This document shows positions 27,609 to 34,733 of a DNA stretch of 64,000 bases, piece by piece. The notes under the pieces were generated by a model. That model was not told the DNA's origin. It made no database searches and worked only from the letters and a program-made list of their open reading frames with translations. The translations under genes were made by a program, and so were the position numbers. How positions within the stretch are numbered: position 1 is the stretch's first letter; each line of letters starts with the position of its first letter. Source of the DNA: Verrucomicrobiia bacterium (GTDB lineage Bacteria > Verrucomicrobiota > Verrucomicrobiia > Verrucomicrobiales > Akkermansiaceae); contig JAUIGV010000022.1 of assembly GCA_030432565.1 (NCBI GenBank), positions 1-64,000 of the forward strand, in the 5' to 3' direction.

Positions 27609-28292
27609 ATGTGCACTCTTACCTGGAGCCGCTTACCCTCGACCGGGCTGGAGATCCACTTTAACCGGGATGAGCTCAAAACTCGTCCTGTGGCAGATCC
27701 CCCGGCTCTTTTCAAGTCCGGGGATTCTTCGTTTTTAAGTCCGAGGGATCCCAAGGGTGGAGGAACGTGGATGTTGGTCAACGATCGCGGCGTCGTGATC
27801 TGTCTCTTGAACAAGTGGGAGCTTGATGGGCGGACGATTGAATCTCCGCTGAGCCGGGGTCGGTTGGTTTGGTCGATGGCGGAGACCAAGTCGCTGGACG
27901 AGGTTGCGGACAAGTTGGCCAATTTGGATCGATACCAGGCGTTTACACTTGCGGTGTTTTCCCCCGGTGGTGATTCGTGCTGGGAGTGGACCGGTGAGGC
28001 GTTGACGAGAGGTGGGGTGCCGGAGGTTCTCACCTCGTCGTCATTTCGGTTTGAGGAAGTCAGAAAAGCGAGGCTTGCCTGTTTCACATCCGGGCTGCGC
28101 GGGGAGGATTTCCACGCTTCGCGGCATGATCCACCCTCGCCTTACTCAGTTCGGATGAATCGTCCTGATGCGCAAACGTGGAGTCGCTCGCGGTTGCGAG
28201 TTGGTGATCAAATTTCCTGGTATTATTTGGCGGAACAAGCGGATCTTAAGGGCGATCCTGTTGAGACGTTCGTCGAACTTCCCTTGCAATGA
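27609..28292 (+). CDS. NRDE family protein (TANGO2-like)
   Basis: A protein of 227 residues beginning MCTLTWSRLP, followed by the diagnostic FNRDELKTRP and later GGTWMLVNDRGVVICLLN. The catalytic-like Cys2 after Met removal is typical of Ntn-hydrolase-fold proteins to which NRDE/TANGO2 members are related. The family's enzymatic activity is not established; eukaryotic relatives affect lipid and acyl-CoA handling and heme trafficking. The stop codon overlaps the ATG of the next gene (ATGA at 28289), so it is translationally coupled to the ATP-grasp gene and heads the five-gene cluster. Confidence 0.85.
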   Translation: MCTLTWSRLPSTGLEIHFNRDELKTRPVADPPALFKSGDSSFLSPRDPKGGGTWMLVNDRGVVICLLNKWELDGRTIESPLSRGRLVWSMAETKSLDEVADKLANLDRYQAFTLAVFSPGGDSCWEWTGEALTRGGVPEVLTSSSFRFEEVRKARLACFTSGLRGEDFHASRHDPPSPYSVRMNRPDAQTWSRSRLRVGDQISWYYLAEQADLKGDPVETFVELPLQ

Positions 28293-29377
28293 CCTTGCGA
28301 TCCAAACGACTTCTTTGGGGAAGATGGCAGCGATTGCTTCGTTGGGAGTTTTGGCCGGTGTGGGCGGTCTATCCTCCGGTCTTGGTTTCGTGGCTCTGGC
28401 ACTCGATTCGATTGCGAGGTTTTACCCTGTGGACGAATTGTAATCCCGCCATGAAGGCCAGTGGGATGGCGATGGAAGAAAAGGGCGATATTCTGGATTC
28501 ATTTCAAGAACCGGAGGGTCATATCCGTCTTGCCCGTTATCTCCGTATTCGGGGTGGTGTCGATGACGCTCTTGAACAAATCGATTTGTTCTTAGAGAAT
28601 CACGGATTGGATTTCCCGCTGGTTCTCAAGCCCGACCTTGGTCAGCGGGGGCAGGGAGTCGGGATCGCGAAGGACCGGGAGGCTGCAAGATTCTGGATTG
28701 ATCACTGTGATGAAGGATTTTTAGTTCAGGAGTATATCGCCGGGCTCGAGTTTGGAGTGCACTGGGCCAAATTTCCCGATGAGGAGAAAGGGAGAATTAC
28801 TTCTCTTTGCGGCAAGTATCCCCAATCGGTGACTGGTGATGGTGATCGGACTTTGGAGGAGTTGATCCTCTCTGATGATCGGGCTGTTCTCATGGCCAAA
28901 TACTACTTCGTAAAATTCAAAAAAAACCTCGATCGCGTGATTGGCAAGGGCGAACGCTTCACTCTCGTTGCGATTGGAACCCACTCCCGGGGCGCCATTT
29001 TTACGGACGAACGTCACCTGGTGACCGATGAAATGTGCGATGCTTTTGATGAGCTGGGAGAGCGTTTTCCCGGATTTAATTTTGGTCGTTACGACGTCAG
29101 GGTTCCGTCGGTCGAAGACTTACAGGCCGGGCGAAATATCCGGGTTCTTGAGCTGAATGGAGTGATGGGAGAGCCTGCCCACATTTATCAACCGGGATAC
29201 CCGTGGCGGAAGGGGATGAGTGATCTGTGCGGACATTTTAAGCTGGCCGCTGAAATTGGTGCCGCCTGGCACAGGATGGGGGTCGATCCTCCCGAGGCAG
29301 GGGACTTGCTTGATCTAATCCGGAAACACTGCGATAAGAACTATCTTGAAGTTGATGAATTCGAGCGGGAGATTTGA
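28289..29377 (+). CDS. ATP-grasp domain protein, carboxylate-amine ligase-like
   Basis: A protein of 362 residues. The N-terminus is basic and Trp-rich with a hydrophobic segment (WEFWPVWAVYPPVLVSWLW), followed by an ATP-grasp fold: FPLVLKPDLGQRGQGVGIA (ATP lysine and glycine-rich loop), LVQEYIAGLEFGVHW (strand before the adenine pocket), and a metal/phosphate site near FGRYDVRV and VLELNGVMGEP. ATP-grasp enzymes join a carboxylate to an amine or thiol via an acyl phosphate. The WEFWP-type N-terminus marks a subgroup I recall as widespread but unassigned. It is coupled by a 4-nt overlap to the NRDE gene and overlaps the acyltransferase downstream by 23 nt. A ligase step in making a modified lipid headgroup is a reasonable guess. 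Confidence 0.82.
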   Translation: MTLRSKRLLWGRWQRLLRWEFWPVWAVYPPVLVSWLWHSIRLRGFTLWTNCNPAMKASGMAMEEKGDILDSFQEPEGHIRLARYLRIRGGVDDALEQIDLFLENHGLDFPLVLKPDLGQRGQGVGIAKDREAARFWIDHCDEGFLVQEYIAGLEFGVHWAKFPDEEKGRITSLCGKYPQSVTGDGDRTLEELILSDDRAVLMAKYYFVKFKKNLDRVIGKGERFTLVAIGTHSRGAIFTDERHLVTDEMCDAFDELGERFPGFNFGRYDVRVPSVEDLQAGRNIRVLELNGVMGEPAHIYQPGYPWRKGMSDLCGHFKLAAEIGAAWHRMGVDPPEAGDLLDLIRKHCDKNYLEVDEFEREI

Positions 29378-30158
29378 GCAATTTGCGGATGTGCGGAAGC
29401 ATCTGCCCTTTCTGGCTCGTCACGAGGGCCTGGCCTGCCTGCTCGAAAAACTTCTTTGCTATCCTGAGATCCGTCGGGCTTTTGCTGATTCGGAAGGGGA
29501 AGAAAATCCCTTCGCCGGAGTTGCCCGACGACTGGGTCTGGAGATTCGGGTTGAGGATTTGGCCGGGCGAATTCCCAAAGATGGTCCGGTTGTTGTGGTC
29601 TCCAATCATGGCTTTGGTGGATCGGATGCGCTCGCCTTGCAAGCGGTGATGAATGGTCTCAGGGATGATTTTAAGGTCTTGGCGAATCGTGAGGTGACGC
29701 TGCTTCCCGGAGTTGCCGATACCGTGATCCCGGTTTCAATTTTGGATCAGGATGACACGCGGGAAAACATCGCCAGTCTTAGGGCAATGTTGCGGCACGT
29801 GAAGATGGGGCGTGCACTGGGGGTTTTTCCTGCAGGTCGAGTGGCCTTTTGGAAGGGGGATCGAATGGTTGATCCGCCATGGAGCGAGCATGTCGTAAAG
29901 TTGCTCCGGCGAATGAATACCACCATCGTTCCTCTATGGTTTTATGGGAGGCCTCCGGCTGGGATCAGCTTTCTCTCACGGCTTTCCGGATTTGTTCGCA
30001 CGGCTTTAATCCCGACCGGATTGGCCAAGATGAGAGGGCGGGAAATTGTCGCCCGTGCCGGGGAGCCCATCGATAGCCGTGAACTTCGGGAGCAGGGTGA
30101 CAATGCCGGACCGTGGCTGCGCAAGAAATTGGAGTCGCTCTCAGATTTAGGGAATTAG
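29355..30158 (+). CDS. PlsC-like lysophospholipid/lyso-aminolipid acyltransferase
   Basis: A protein of 267 residues from ATG 29355 (a TTG three codons earlier is an alternative). The acyltransferase core is VVVVSNHGFGGSDALAL with H85 and D91 spaced H-x5-D. Most PlsC enzymes have H-x4-D; the longer spacing is typical of the hemolysin-like/OlsA-related branch that O-acylates lyso-ornithine and similar lipids. A second block, LGVFPAGRVAF, matches the substrate-binding motif of glycerolipid acyltransferases. It overlaps the ATP-grasp gene by 23 nt and is followed 38 nt later by the DinB-like gene and then an OlsB-like N-acyltransferase. I infer a membrane-associated O-acylation step of an aminolipid; the precise acceptor is unknown. 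Confidence 0.82.
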   Translation: MNSSGRFEQFADVRKHLPFLARHEGLACLLEKLLCYPEIRRAFADSEGEENPFAGVARRLGLEIRVEDLAGRIPKDGPVVVVSNHGFGGSDALALQAVMNGLRDDFKVLANREVTLLPGVADTVIPVSILDQDDTRENIASLRAMLRHVKMGRALGVFPAGRVAFWKGDRMVDPPWSEHVVKLLRRMNTTIVPLWFYGRPPAGISFLSRLSGFVRTALIPTGLAKMRGREIVARAGEPIDSRELREQGDNAGPWLRKKLESLSDLGN

Positions 30159-30196
30159 ATCGACCTGGTGTCCCTCTCACCTCAAAATCGAACGAC

Positions 30197-30709
30197 ATGA
30201 AAAATTTGATTCATGCAAACATTTATCTTCTGGAGCAAGCCGGACGCCTGCTCATCGAGATGACAGATTCCGACTACGCTGCGCCCGATGGGACCCTTTA
30301 TGGGTCCAGTCTGGGACAGCACCTCAGGCATTGCCTGGATCATTATGCCTCTTTTTTACGAGGTCTGCCAGAGTCAGCCATCGATTACGATCACCGTGTT
30401 CGTGAACAAGAATTGGAATGCTCAACAAGTTGTGCGCGGAAAGAGATTTTGCAGATTCGAAGCCGACTAGAGGAGATTACGGAGTTCGATGTGACGAGCC
30501 GGATCAAGGTGAAAATGGATTGCGGTGGCGCGGATCACTCCTGGCATGAATCGACGCTTGGTCGGGAGCTTCAGTTTCTGGTGAGTCATACCGTTCATCA
30601 TTTTGCGATGATCAACGGGATGTGCTCTTATCGCGGAATTAAAATGGAGGAAGGGTTTGGGATTGCGCCCTCAACTCTGCGCCATCGCCAACTCGCGACC
30701 ATCGATTGA
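30197..30709 (+). CDS. DinB-like four-helix bundle protein
   Basis: A protein of 170 residues from ATG 30197 (MKNLIHANIYLLEQAGRLL). Helices and candidate metal ligands fit the DinB/YfiT superfamily: SLGQHLRHCLDHY with H42/H45/H49 and FLVSHTVHHFAMING with H131/H134/H135. DinB-fold proteins often act as metal-dependent thiol or thiotransferase-like enzymes, but most are uncharacterised. It sits between the two acyltransferases of the candidate aminolipid cluster, 38 nt after one and 66 nt before the other. No direct lipid link is visible in the sequence itself. Confidence 0.78.
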   Translation: MKNLIHANIYLLEQAGRLLIEMTDSDYAAPDGTLYGSSLGQHLRHCLDHYASFLRGLPESAIDYDHRVREQELECSTSCARKEILQIRSRLEEITEFDVTSRIKVKMDCGGADHSWHESTLGRELQFLVSHTVHHFAMINGMCSYRGIKMEEGFGIAPSTLRHRQLATID

Positions 30710-30775
30710 TTCAATTTAAGAGCCCGTATCTTTCGATATGACCAATTTCAGCCAATCTGTTAAAACGGCGACTTC

Positions 30776-31711
30776 ATGAAAGCCATCACGAAGACGAAGA
30801 GTTCACTTCAAGAGATTGCAGAAGCGGTTCCTGCTGATCTTCTGTTGAAAGATATCGCTGCGATCGGGGAGGCCGGGCCGCTTGCGACCCAGGGACCGTT
30901 TGACGTTTATCTTGCTCAGGCGCGAGCCATCCCGAATGTCTTGCTGGAGATTGGGCGTTTGCGCGAGGTCACCTTTCGTTCGGTCGGAGTGGGGACCGGC
31001 AAGTCGCGTGACCTCGATCATCGTGATGACTATTACGGCCACCTCTTTCTTTGGGATCGGGAAAAAATGCGGGTTGCCGGCGGCTATCGTTTGGCGCGGA
31101 CCGATCTGATCTTTGCGGAATTTGGTTTTGAGGGCCTTTACTCGGGGACACTTTGCGAATGTGACCCGTCCTTGATGGACTTTCTCAATCCCGCCCTCGA
31201 GCTTGGCCGTTCGTGGGTGCAGCCCGACTACCAACGTTCCATGCATTCCTTGCTCGGACTTTGGAAGGGAATTGGTCAATTCGTGGCCCGCTATCCTCGT
31301 TACCACAGACTCTTCGGAGCTGTCACGATCAGTGATGATTACACCTCGATTTCCCAAAACCAAATCGTTCGTTTTCTGCGGAGAACCAAAACCGACAGCA
31401 CCTGGGGGAAGGCGATGCGTGCCATCTTACCATTTCAGGAACGTCCGGAAGAGTTCACCCCGGGATTTGAAAGTATCGAGGAGGTTTCGGCAAAGGTCGC
31501 CACCCAAGAGCCCGACGGGAAAGGGGTGCCCGTGCTTCTGCGTCAGTATTTAAAGCTCAACGCCACTCTTTTGGACTTCGCCTACGACCCCAAGTTCCAG
31601 TATTGCCTTGATGCCATGGTCCTTGTTGATCTGAAACAAGCGCCTCCTTTGCTCCTGAAAAGATATATGGGCAGGGATGGCTACGAGAGGTTTAGGCGCG
31701 GCATCGAATAG
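30776..31711 (+). CDS. OlsB-like GNAT N-acyltransferase (hemolysin-related, acyl-ACP dependent)
   Basis: A protein of 311 residues from ATG 30776. The central part has the features of the ornithine acyl-ACP N-acyltransferase family (acetyltransferase_5/COG3176-like): IGRLREVTFRSVGVGTGKSRDLDHRDDYYGHLFLWD, VAGGYRLARTD, LELGRSWVQPDYQR and YPRYHRLFGAVTISDDY. Known OlsB enzymes attach a 3-hydroxy-fatty acyl group to ornithine; relatives use glycine, lysine or other amines. Together with the upstream PlsC-like gene this gives the two acylation steps found split as OlsB and OlsA or fused as OlsF in other bacteria. The stop is 1 nt from the stop of the convergent lipoprotein gene. The substrate amine is not determinable here. 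Confidence 0.82.
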   Translation: MKAITKTKSSLQEIAEAVPADLLLKDIAAIGEAGPLATQGPFDVYLAQARAIPNVLLEIGRLREVTFRSVGVGTGKSRDLDHRDDYYGHLFLWDREKMRVAGGYRLARTDLIFAEFGFEGLYSGTLCECDPSLMDFLNPALELGRSWVQPDYQRSMHSLLGLWKGIGQFVARYPRYHRLFGAVTISDDYTSISQNQIVRFLRRTKTDSTWGKAMRAILPFQERPEEFTPGFESIEEVSAKVATQEPDGKGVPVLLRQYLKLNATLLDFAYDPKFQYCLDAMVLVDLKQAPPLLLKRYMGRDGYERFRRGIE

Positions 31712-31712
31712 C

Positions 31713-32897
31713 CTAACGGCCAAAGTAGGCCTGTCCCTCCGGTGAGGCGATGAACTTGTCGAGAAAACCCTCGGCGAAGTCTTCCTTGGTCAGTCTGACT
31801 TCAAATTGTTTTGCGTAGTCTTCGAGCAAGGTAGCCAGCTTGCCAAACTCATCGAGTTGGGTCAGGCACGTTATTTTACTCCACCAATAATCCTCGCTTT
31901 CAGGGCTGGCTGAGAGAGCTTTGTCGGCCCATTCCAGGCCCTTGCTGAAGTCTTCAGCAAGCACGCAGATCAAGGAATCGTAGTAGTCTAGGTAGTGGTC
32001 GTCATCGACAAATTTCCTGATGGTATTCAACTTTTGATGGGTTCCATCCCAGTCTTCCCGGTTGAAATCGGCATCGAGAAGCAGGAGCGCAACCCCGGCG
32101 TCATCCGGAAATGCAGCTTCGAATTTTTCGGCCTCCTTTAGGTGGGCGTCGACATTGTCCACCAGGCTGTTGAGGTAAGCGCTCCAGAAAAAGCGTTCCT
32201 TTTGAAGTTTTTCGGGGAGAGCCCGGTAGGCGTTTTGAAGAGCGTTGATATCTCCGGTTTGGGTCGCGTTGTTAATCGCCTTGATGGTTTCCAGGTGATT
32301 CGAAATGTCAGCCTCATCCTTCTTTTTAAAGGCGCGGGTAAATTTTGAACCCAGAAGCTGTTTGATGGTGGGGAGCACGAGCCTCCGGGTTGTCATGCTG
32401 CTCCAGTCACTGTTGCTCAACATATAGGTGTCATAGGCTTTAATCTGCCCGGACTCATCGGGCAGAGCCATGATAATCATGTATCCAAATCCTCCATCAT
32501 CAGTGAATCTGAAGAGGGGCATTTTCATGCCCTGGAAATTGAGCAGCTTTACGTAGGTTAGCTGTTGGTTCAGCACTCCCCAGCCAAGGCCGCCGGCCCT
32601 TTGGCTCGTCCCCTTGATGATGCCTCCCATGAATTCTTCAAATTCAGAGGGTGGGAATTCGATCCCATCAAGTGCTCTTAAAAAATAGCCGCGCGGGTTA
32701 AAGGCCCGGGCAATTTCATCGGCATTCCCTTCTTTCGCGTCCTGGGCAAACTTTTTGCTAAACTTCTCGACGTTTGCAAGGTCGGCCTCGGTGAGTTCCC
32801 GAATGGTCTCTCCCCTGAGAGTGGAGCTCTCTTTCGAATCTTTACAACTGGCAAGAAAGACGACGGTGGCAAGGCCGAGTAGCTGGAATAGCTTCAT
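31713..32897 (-). CDS. Lipoprotein of unknown function with helical-repeat C-terminus
   Basis: A protein of 394 residues from ATG 32897. The signal is a lipoprotein type: LGLATVVFLASC-K with a clear lipobox. Residues 40-190 form an alpha/beta region with no family I recognise (NVEKFSKKFAQDAKEGNADEIARAFNPRGYF). From about residue 215 on it is helical and TPR-like (LQNAYRALPEKLQKERFFWSAYLNSL; ALSASPESEDYWWSKITCL). The mature protein is probably envelope-anchored. It converges with the OlsB-like gene, and no operon partner is obvious. Confidence 0.75.
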   Translation of the reverse strand: MKLFQLLGLATVVFLASCKDSKESSTLRGETIRELTEADLANVEKFSKKFAQDAKEGNADEIARAFNPRGYFLRALDGIEFPPSEFEEFMGGIIKGTSQRAGGLGWGVLNQQLTYVKLLNFQGMKMPLFRFTDDGGFGYMIIMALPDESGQIKAYDTYMLSNSDWSSMTTRRLVLPTIKQLLGSKFTRAFKKKDEADISNHLETIKAINNATQTGDINALQNAYRALPEKLQKERFFWSAYLNSLVDNVDAHLKEAEKFEAAFPDDAGVALLLLDADFNREDWDGTHQKLNTIRKFVDDDHYLDYYDSLICVLAEDFSKGLEWADKALSASPESEDYWWSKITCLTQLDEFGKLATLLEDYAKQFEVRLTKEDFAEGFLDKFIASPEGQAYFGR

Positions 32898-32953
32898 TGG
32901 CTGGAGTGTTCCAGATCGCACTCGAAAGTCGAGTGAGCATCTGGCAATGAAAT

Positions 32954-32982
32954 AAAAAAACCGCCTGTTGTTCAACAGGCGG
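32954..32982 (-). terminator. Terminator of the coiled-coil protein gene
   Basis: Perfect stem CCGCCTGTTG (32961-32970) with CAACAGGCGG (32973-32982) and a minus-strand T-run of seven (32960-32954), directly after the minus-strand gene ending at 33005. Confidence 0.85.
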
Positions 32983-33004
32983 GTCGGGGGAAGGATGATG
33001 AAAT

Positions 33005-33832
33005 CTATTCTTCCTCTCCGGACTTTTCCTTTCTTTCCCTGTTCTGCCTCTCAAGCTCTCTGCGAGCTTCTTCCAACTGGCGACGTTGCTTTTCGAGCAT
33101 TTTGGTTTGTTCCATTAACTCAAGCTTGTAGCGCTCGAGTTCTTTTTTCTTGTTCTCAATCATGCGGGCTCTGGCTTCATCTTCCTCGCGTTTGCGCATC
33201 ATTTCAGCGTGGCGGGCTCGCTCCATTCGCTCTGCATTTTCACGCTCGCGCAGCTCTTCCCGCTCTGCAATTTCACGTTGATGATGCTCGTGCTCCTCGT
33301 GTCCCCTGGCTAAGTCTTCACGTGCCTCCCGAATGTCGGCGAGTTCTTCCCGGGCTTGATTCAGGGTATCGCGCAGTTCATCCAAAACCCTGCCCTGGGG
33401 ATTGGGCCGGTCCTGGTGGGCTGGCAGATGCGGTCTGCTGGCGTGGGCGGCTTCAAAAATTTTTCGGGCATCTTCACGGTTGATCTTCTTCTGGGCAATC
33501 AATTCTCCAAGCACGCGGCCCAAAGCATCCGGGCGTCGTTGTCCCGGGATCTGGCGTGAGTTTTCCGGTTTCGCCCGCAGTGGTTGATCTCTTCCGGCTT
33601 GAGGCTTTGCTGCAAGTTTCTTCTTTAGCTCGGCATATTTTTCATTGGCCTGGTCGCGGGTCATATCACCCCGCTCAACGGCACCTTCAATCCGTTCTTT
33701 GACGCGGTCCCAATTAAAGTTTTCGGCTTTTGGTTGATCCGCTCTGCCGCGGGGAGCCCGCTCCCGCTCCTGGGCGGCAAGCGATGAAACCAAGAGAGCG
33801 GAAAGAGTGAGAGTTGGGAGGAATTTCTTCAT
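33005..33832 (-). CDS. Secreted highly charged coiled-coil/single-alpha-helix protein
   Basis: A protein of 275 residues from ATG 33832 with signal peptide KKFLPTLTLSALLVSSLAA. The mature part is almost entirely charged: a short first half with repeated turn motifs (RVKERIEGAVERGDMTRDQANEKYAELKKKL, then GELIAQKKINREDARKIFEAA) and a second half of about 130 residues rich in E, R, K and Q (REELADIREAREDLARG, KQRRQLEEARRELERQ). The i to i+4 opposite-charge pattern suggests a stable single helix or coiled coil. No catalytic motif. Envelope structural or scaffolding role is inference only. Confidence 0.75.
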   Translation of the reverse strand: MKKFLPTLTLSALLVSSLAAQERERAPRGRADQPKAENFNWDRVKERIEGAVERGDMTRDQANEKYAELKKKLAAKPQAGRDQPLRAKPENSRQIPGQRRPDALGRVLGELIAQKKINREDARKIFEAAHASRPHLPAHQDRPNPQGRVLDELRDTLNQAREELADIREAREDLARGHEEHEHHQREIAEREELRERENAERMERARHAEMMRKREEDEARARMIENKKKELERYKLELMEQTKMLEKQRRQLEEARRELERQNRERKEKSGEEE

Positions 33833-33916
33833 AGCCCCTTCTGATACCATTTGAGGGGAGAATGTCGAGTTTGAGAGTACGAAGAAACTTTTCAGAATTT
33901 GAGACGCTTGTTAGAG

Positions 33917-34666
33917 ATGCCCGGGATGGTGATCGCTTCGTGGATATTATTGTTGGTGGGTTTCGGAGCGTTCGCCTGGTTCTTTGCGATTCGAGGGAGG
34001 GGATCTCTGCGGTATTGGATCCGAATTTTCGAGGTGGAAGAACAGTGGGTTCTGGGAAAGACTTTCGAGGTGGATGACCGGGCTGCTCATGAGCAGTTTT
34101 TTACGGATGCGAACGCGGTCGTGAGGTCGCTTGATCGCCGCACCAACAAGGTTTGGAGGCAGTGGGACCGGAGTTCCGGGAAGGTGTTCCTGGGTCTCGT
34201 TTTCAACGTTCCACCGGATGAAGGGGTTCCGGCCGGATACGAGCTGCGACAATTGCCCGGGCGAGAAGTGGTTCGGCTTTCCGGGACAAATCGGATCGAT
34301 GAGAATTCGGAGATAGAAGCGGTCAAATCATACGCTGCGGACAAGGGGTTAAAGTTGGACCTGGAGTATCCGGGAAGGTTGTCCGGACAATCGTTCAGCC
34401 TCTATCAGTGGGATATCGTGCAATCTGTGGCTCAACCACCGACAAGTGGTTTCTCCCGTCTGGTCGAGGCCACTTATCAATTGCGAAACAATTTGGTGAT
34501 TCCCTTGCTCGCGACCTGGATCGCTCTGGCTCTGATTGGGACGGCCCAGCCGGTGATGCTGGTTCTTGGAATTCTCCTCATTTGTTTCCTGTCAGGGGCT
34601 TGCAAGTTCGTCTTCATCCATCAGATGACCGATGAAGCGGACGAAATTCACCTGCAGAATTACTAG
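33917..34666 (+). CDS. Membrane protein of unknown function
   Basis: About 249 residues from ATG 33917; starts at TTG 33899 or ATG 33926 are also possible. One N-terminal membrane helix (VIASWILLLVGFGAFAWFF), a soluble domain of about 150 residues with Trp-rich strands (VWRQWDRSSGKVFLGLVF, LEYPGRLSGQSFSLYQWD), and two C-terminal helices (NLVIPLLATWIALALIG; PVMLVLGILLICFLSG). I do not recognise the family. It is divergent from the coiled-coil gene, and a hairpin follows it. Confidence 0.7.
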   Translation: MPGMVIASWILLLVGFGAFAWFFAIRGRGSLRYWIRIFEVEEQWVLGKTFEVDDRAAHEQFFTDANAVVRSLDRRTNKVWRQWDRSSGKVFLGLVFNVPPDEGVPAGYELRQLPGREVVRLSGTNRIDENSEIEAVKSYAADKGLKLDLEYPGRLSGQSFSLYQWDIVQSVAQPPTSGFSRLVEATYQLRNNLVIPLLATWIALALIGTAQPVMLVLGILLICFLSGACKFVFIHQMTDEADEIHLQNY

Positions 34667-34675
34667 ATACGGGCG

Positions 34676-34705
34676 AAAAAAAAACGTCCCGGTTTTCCGG
34701 GACGT
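34676..34705 (-). terminator. Terminator of the cytochrome/dehydrogenase gene
   Basis: Stem ACGTCCCGG (34684-34692) with CCGGGACGT (34697-34705), tetraloop TTTT, and a run of nine T on the minus strand (34684-34676). It lies 29 nt past the stop of the large minus-strand gene. On the plus strand only TTT follows, so use by the opposite gene is possible but weaker. Confidence 0.85.
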
Positions 34706-34733
34706 TTGATGGAAGGTTGTCGTCAGCTTTGAC

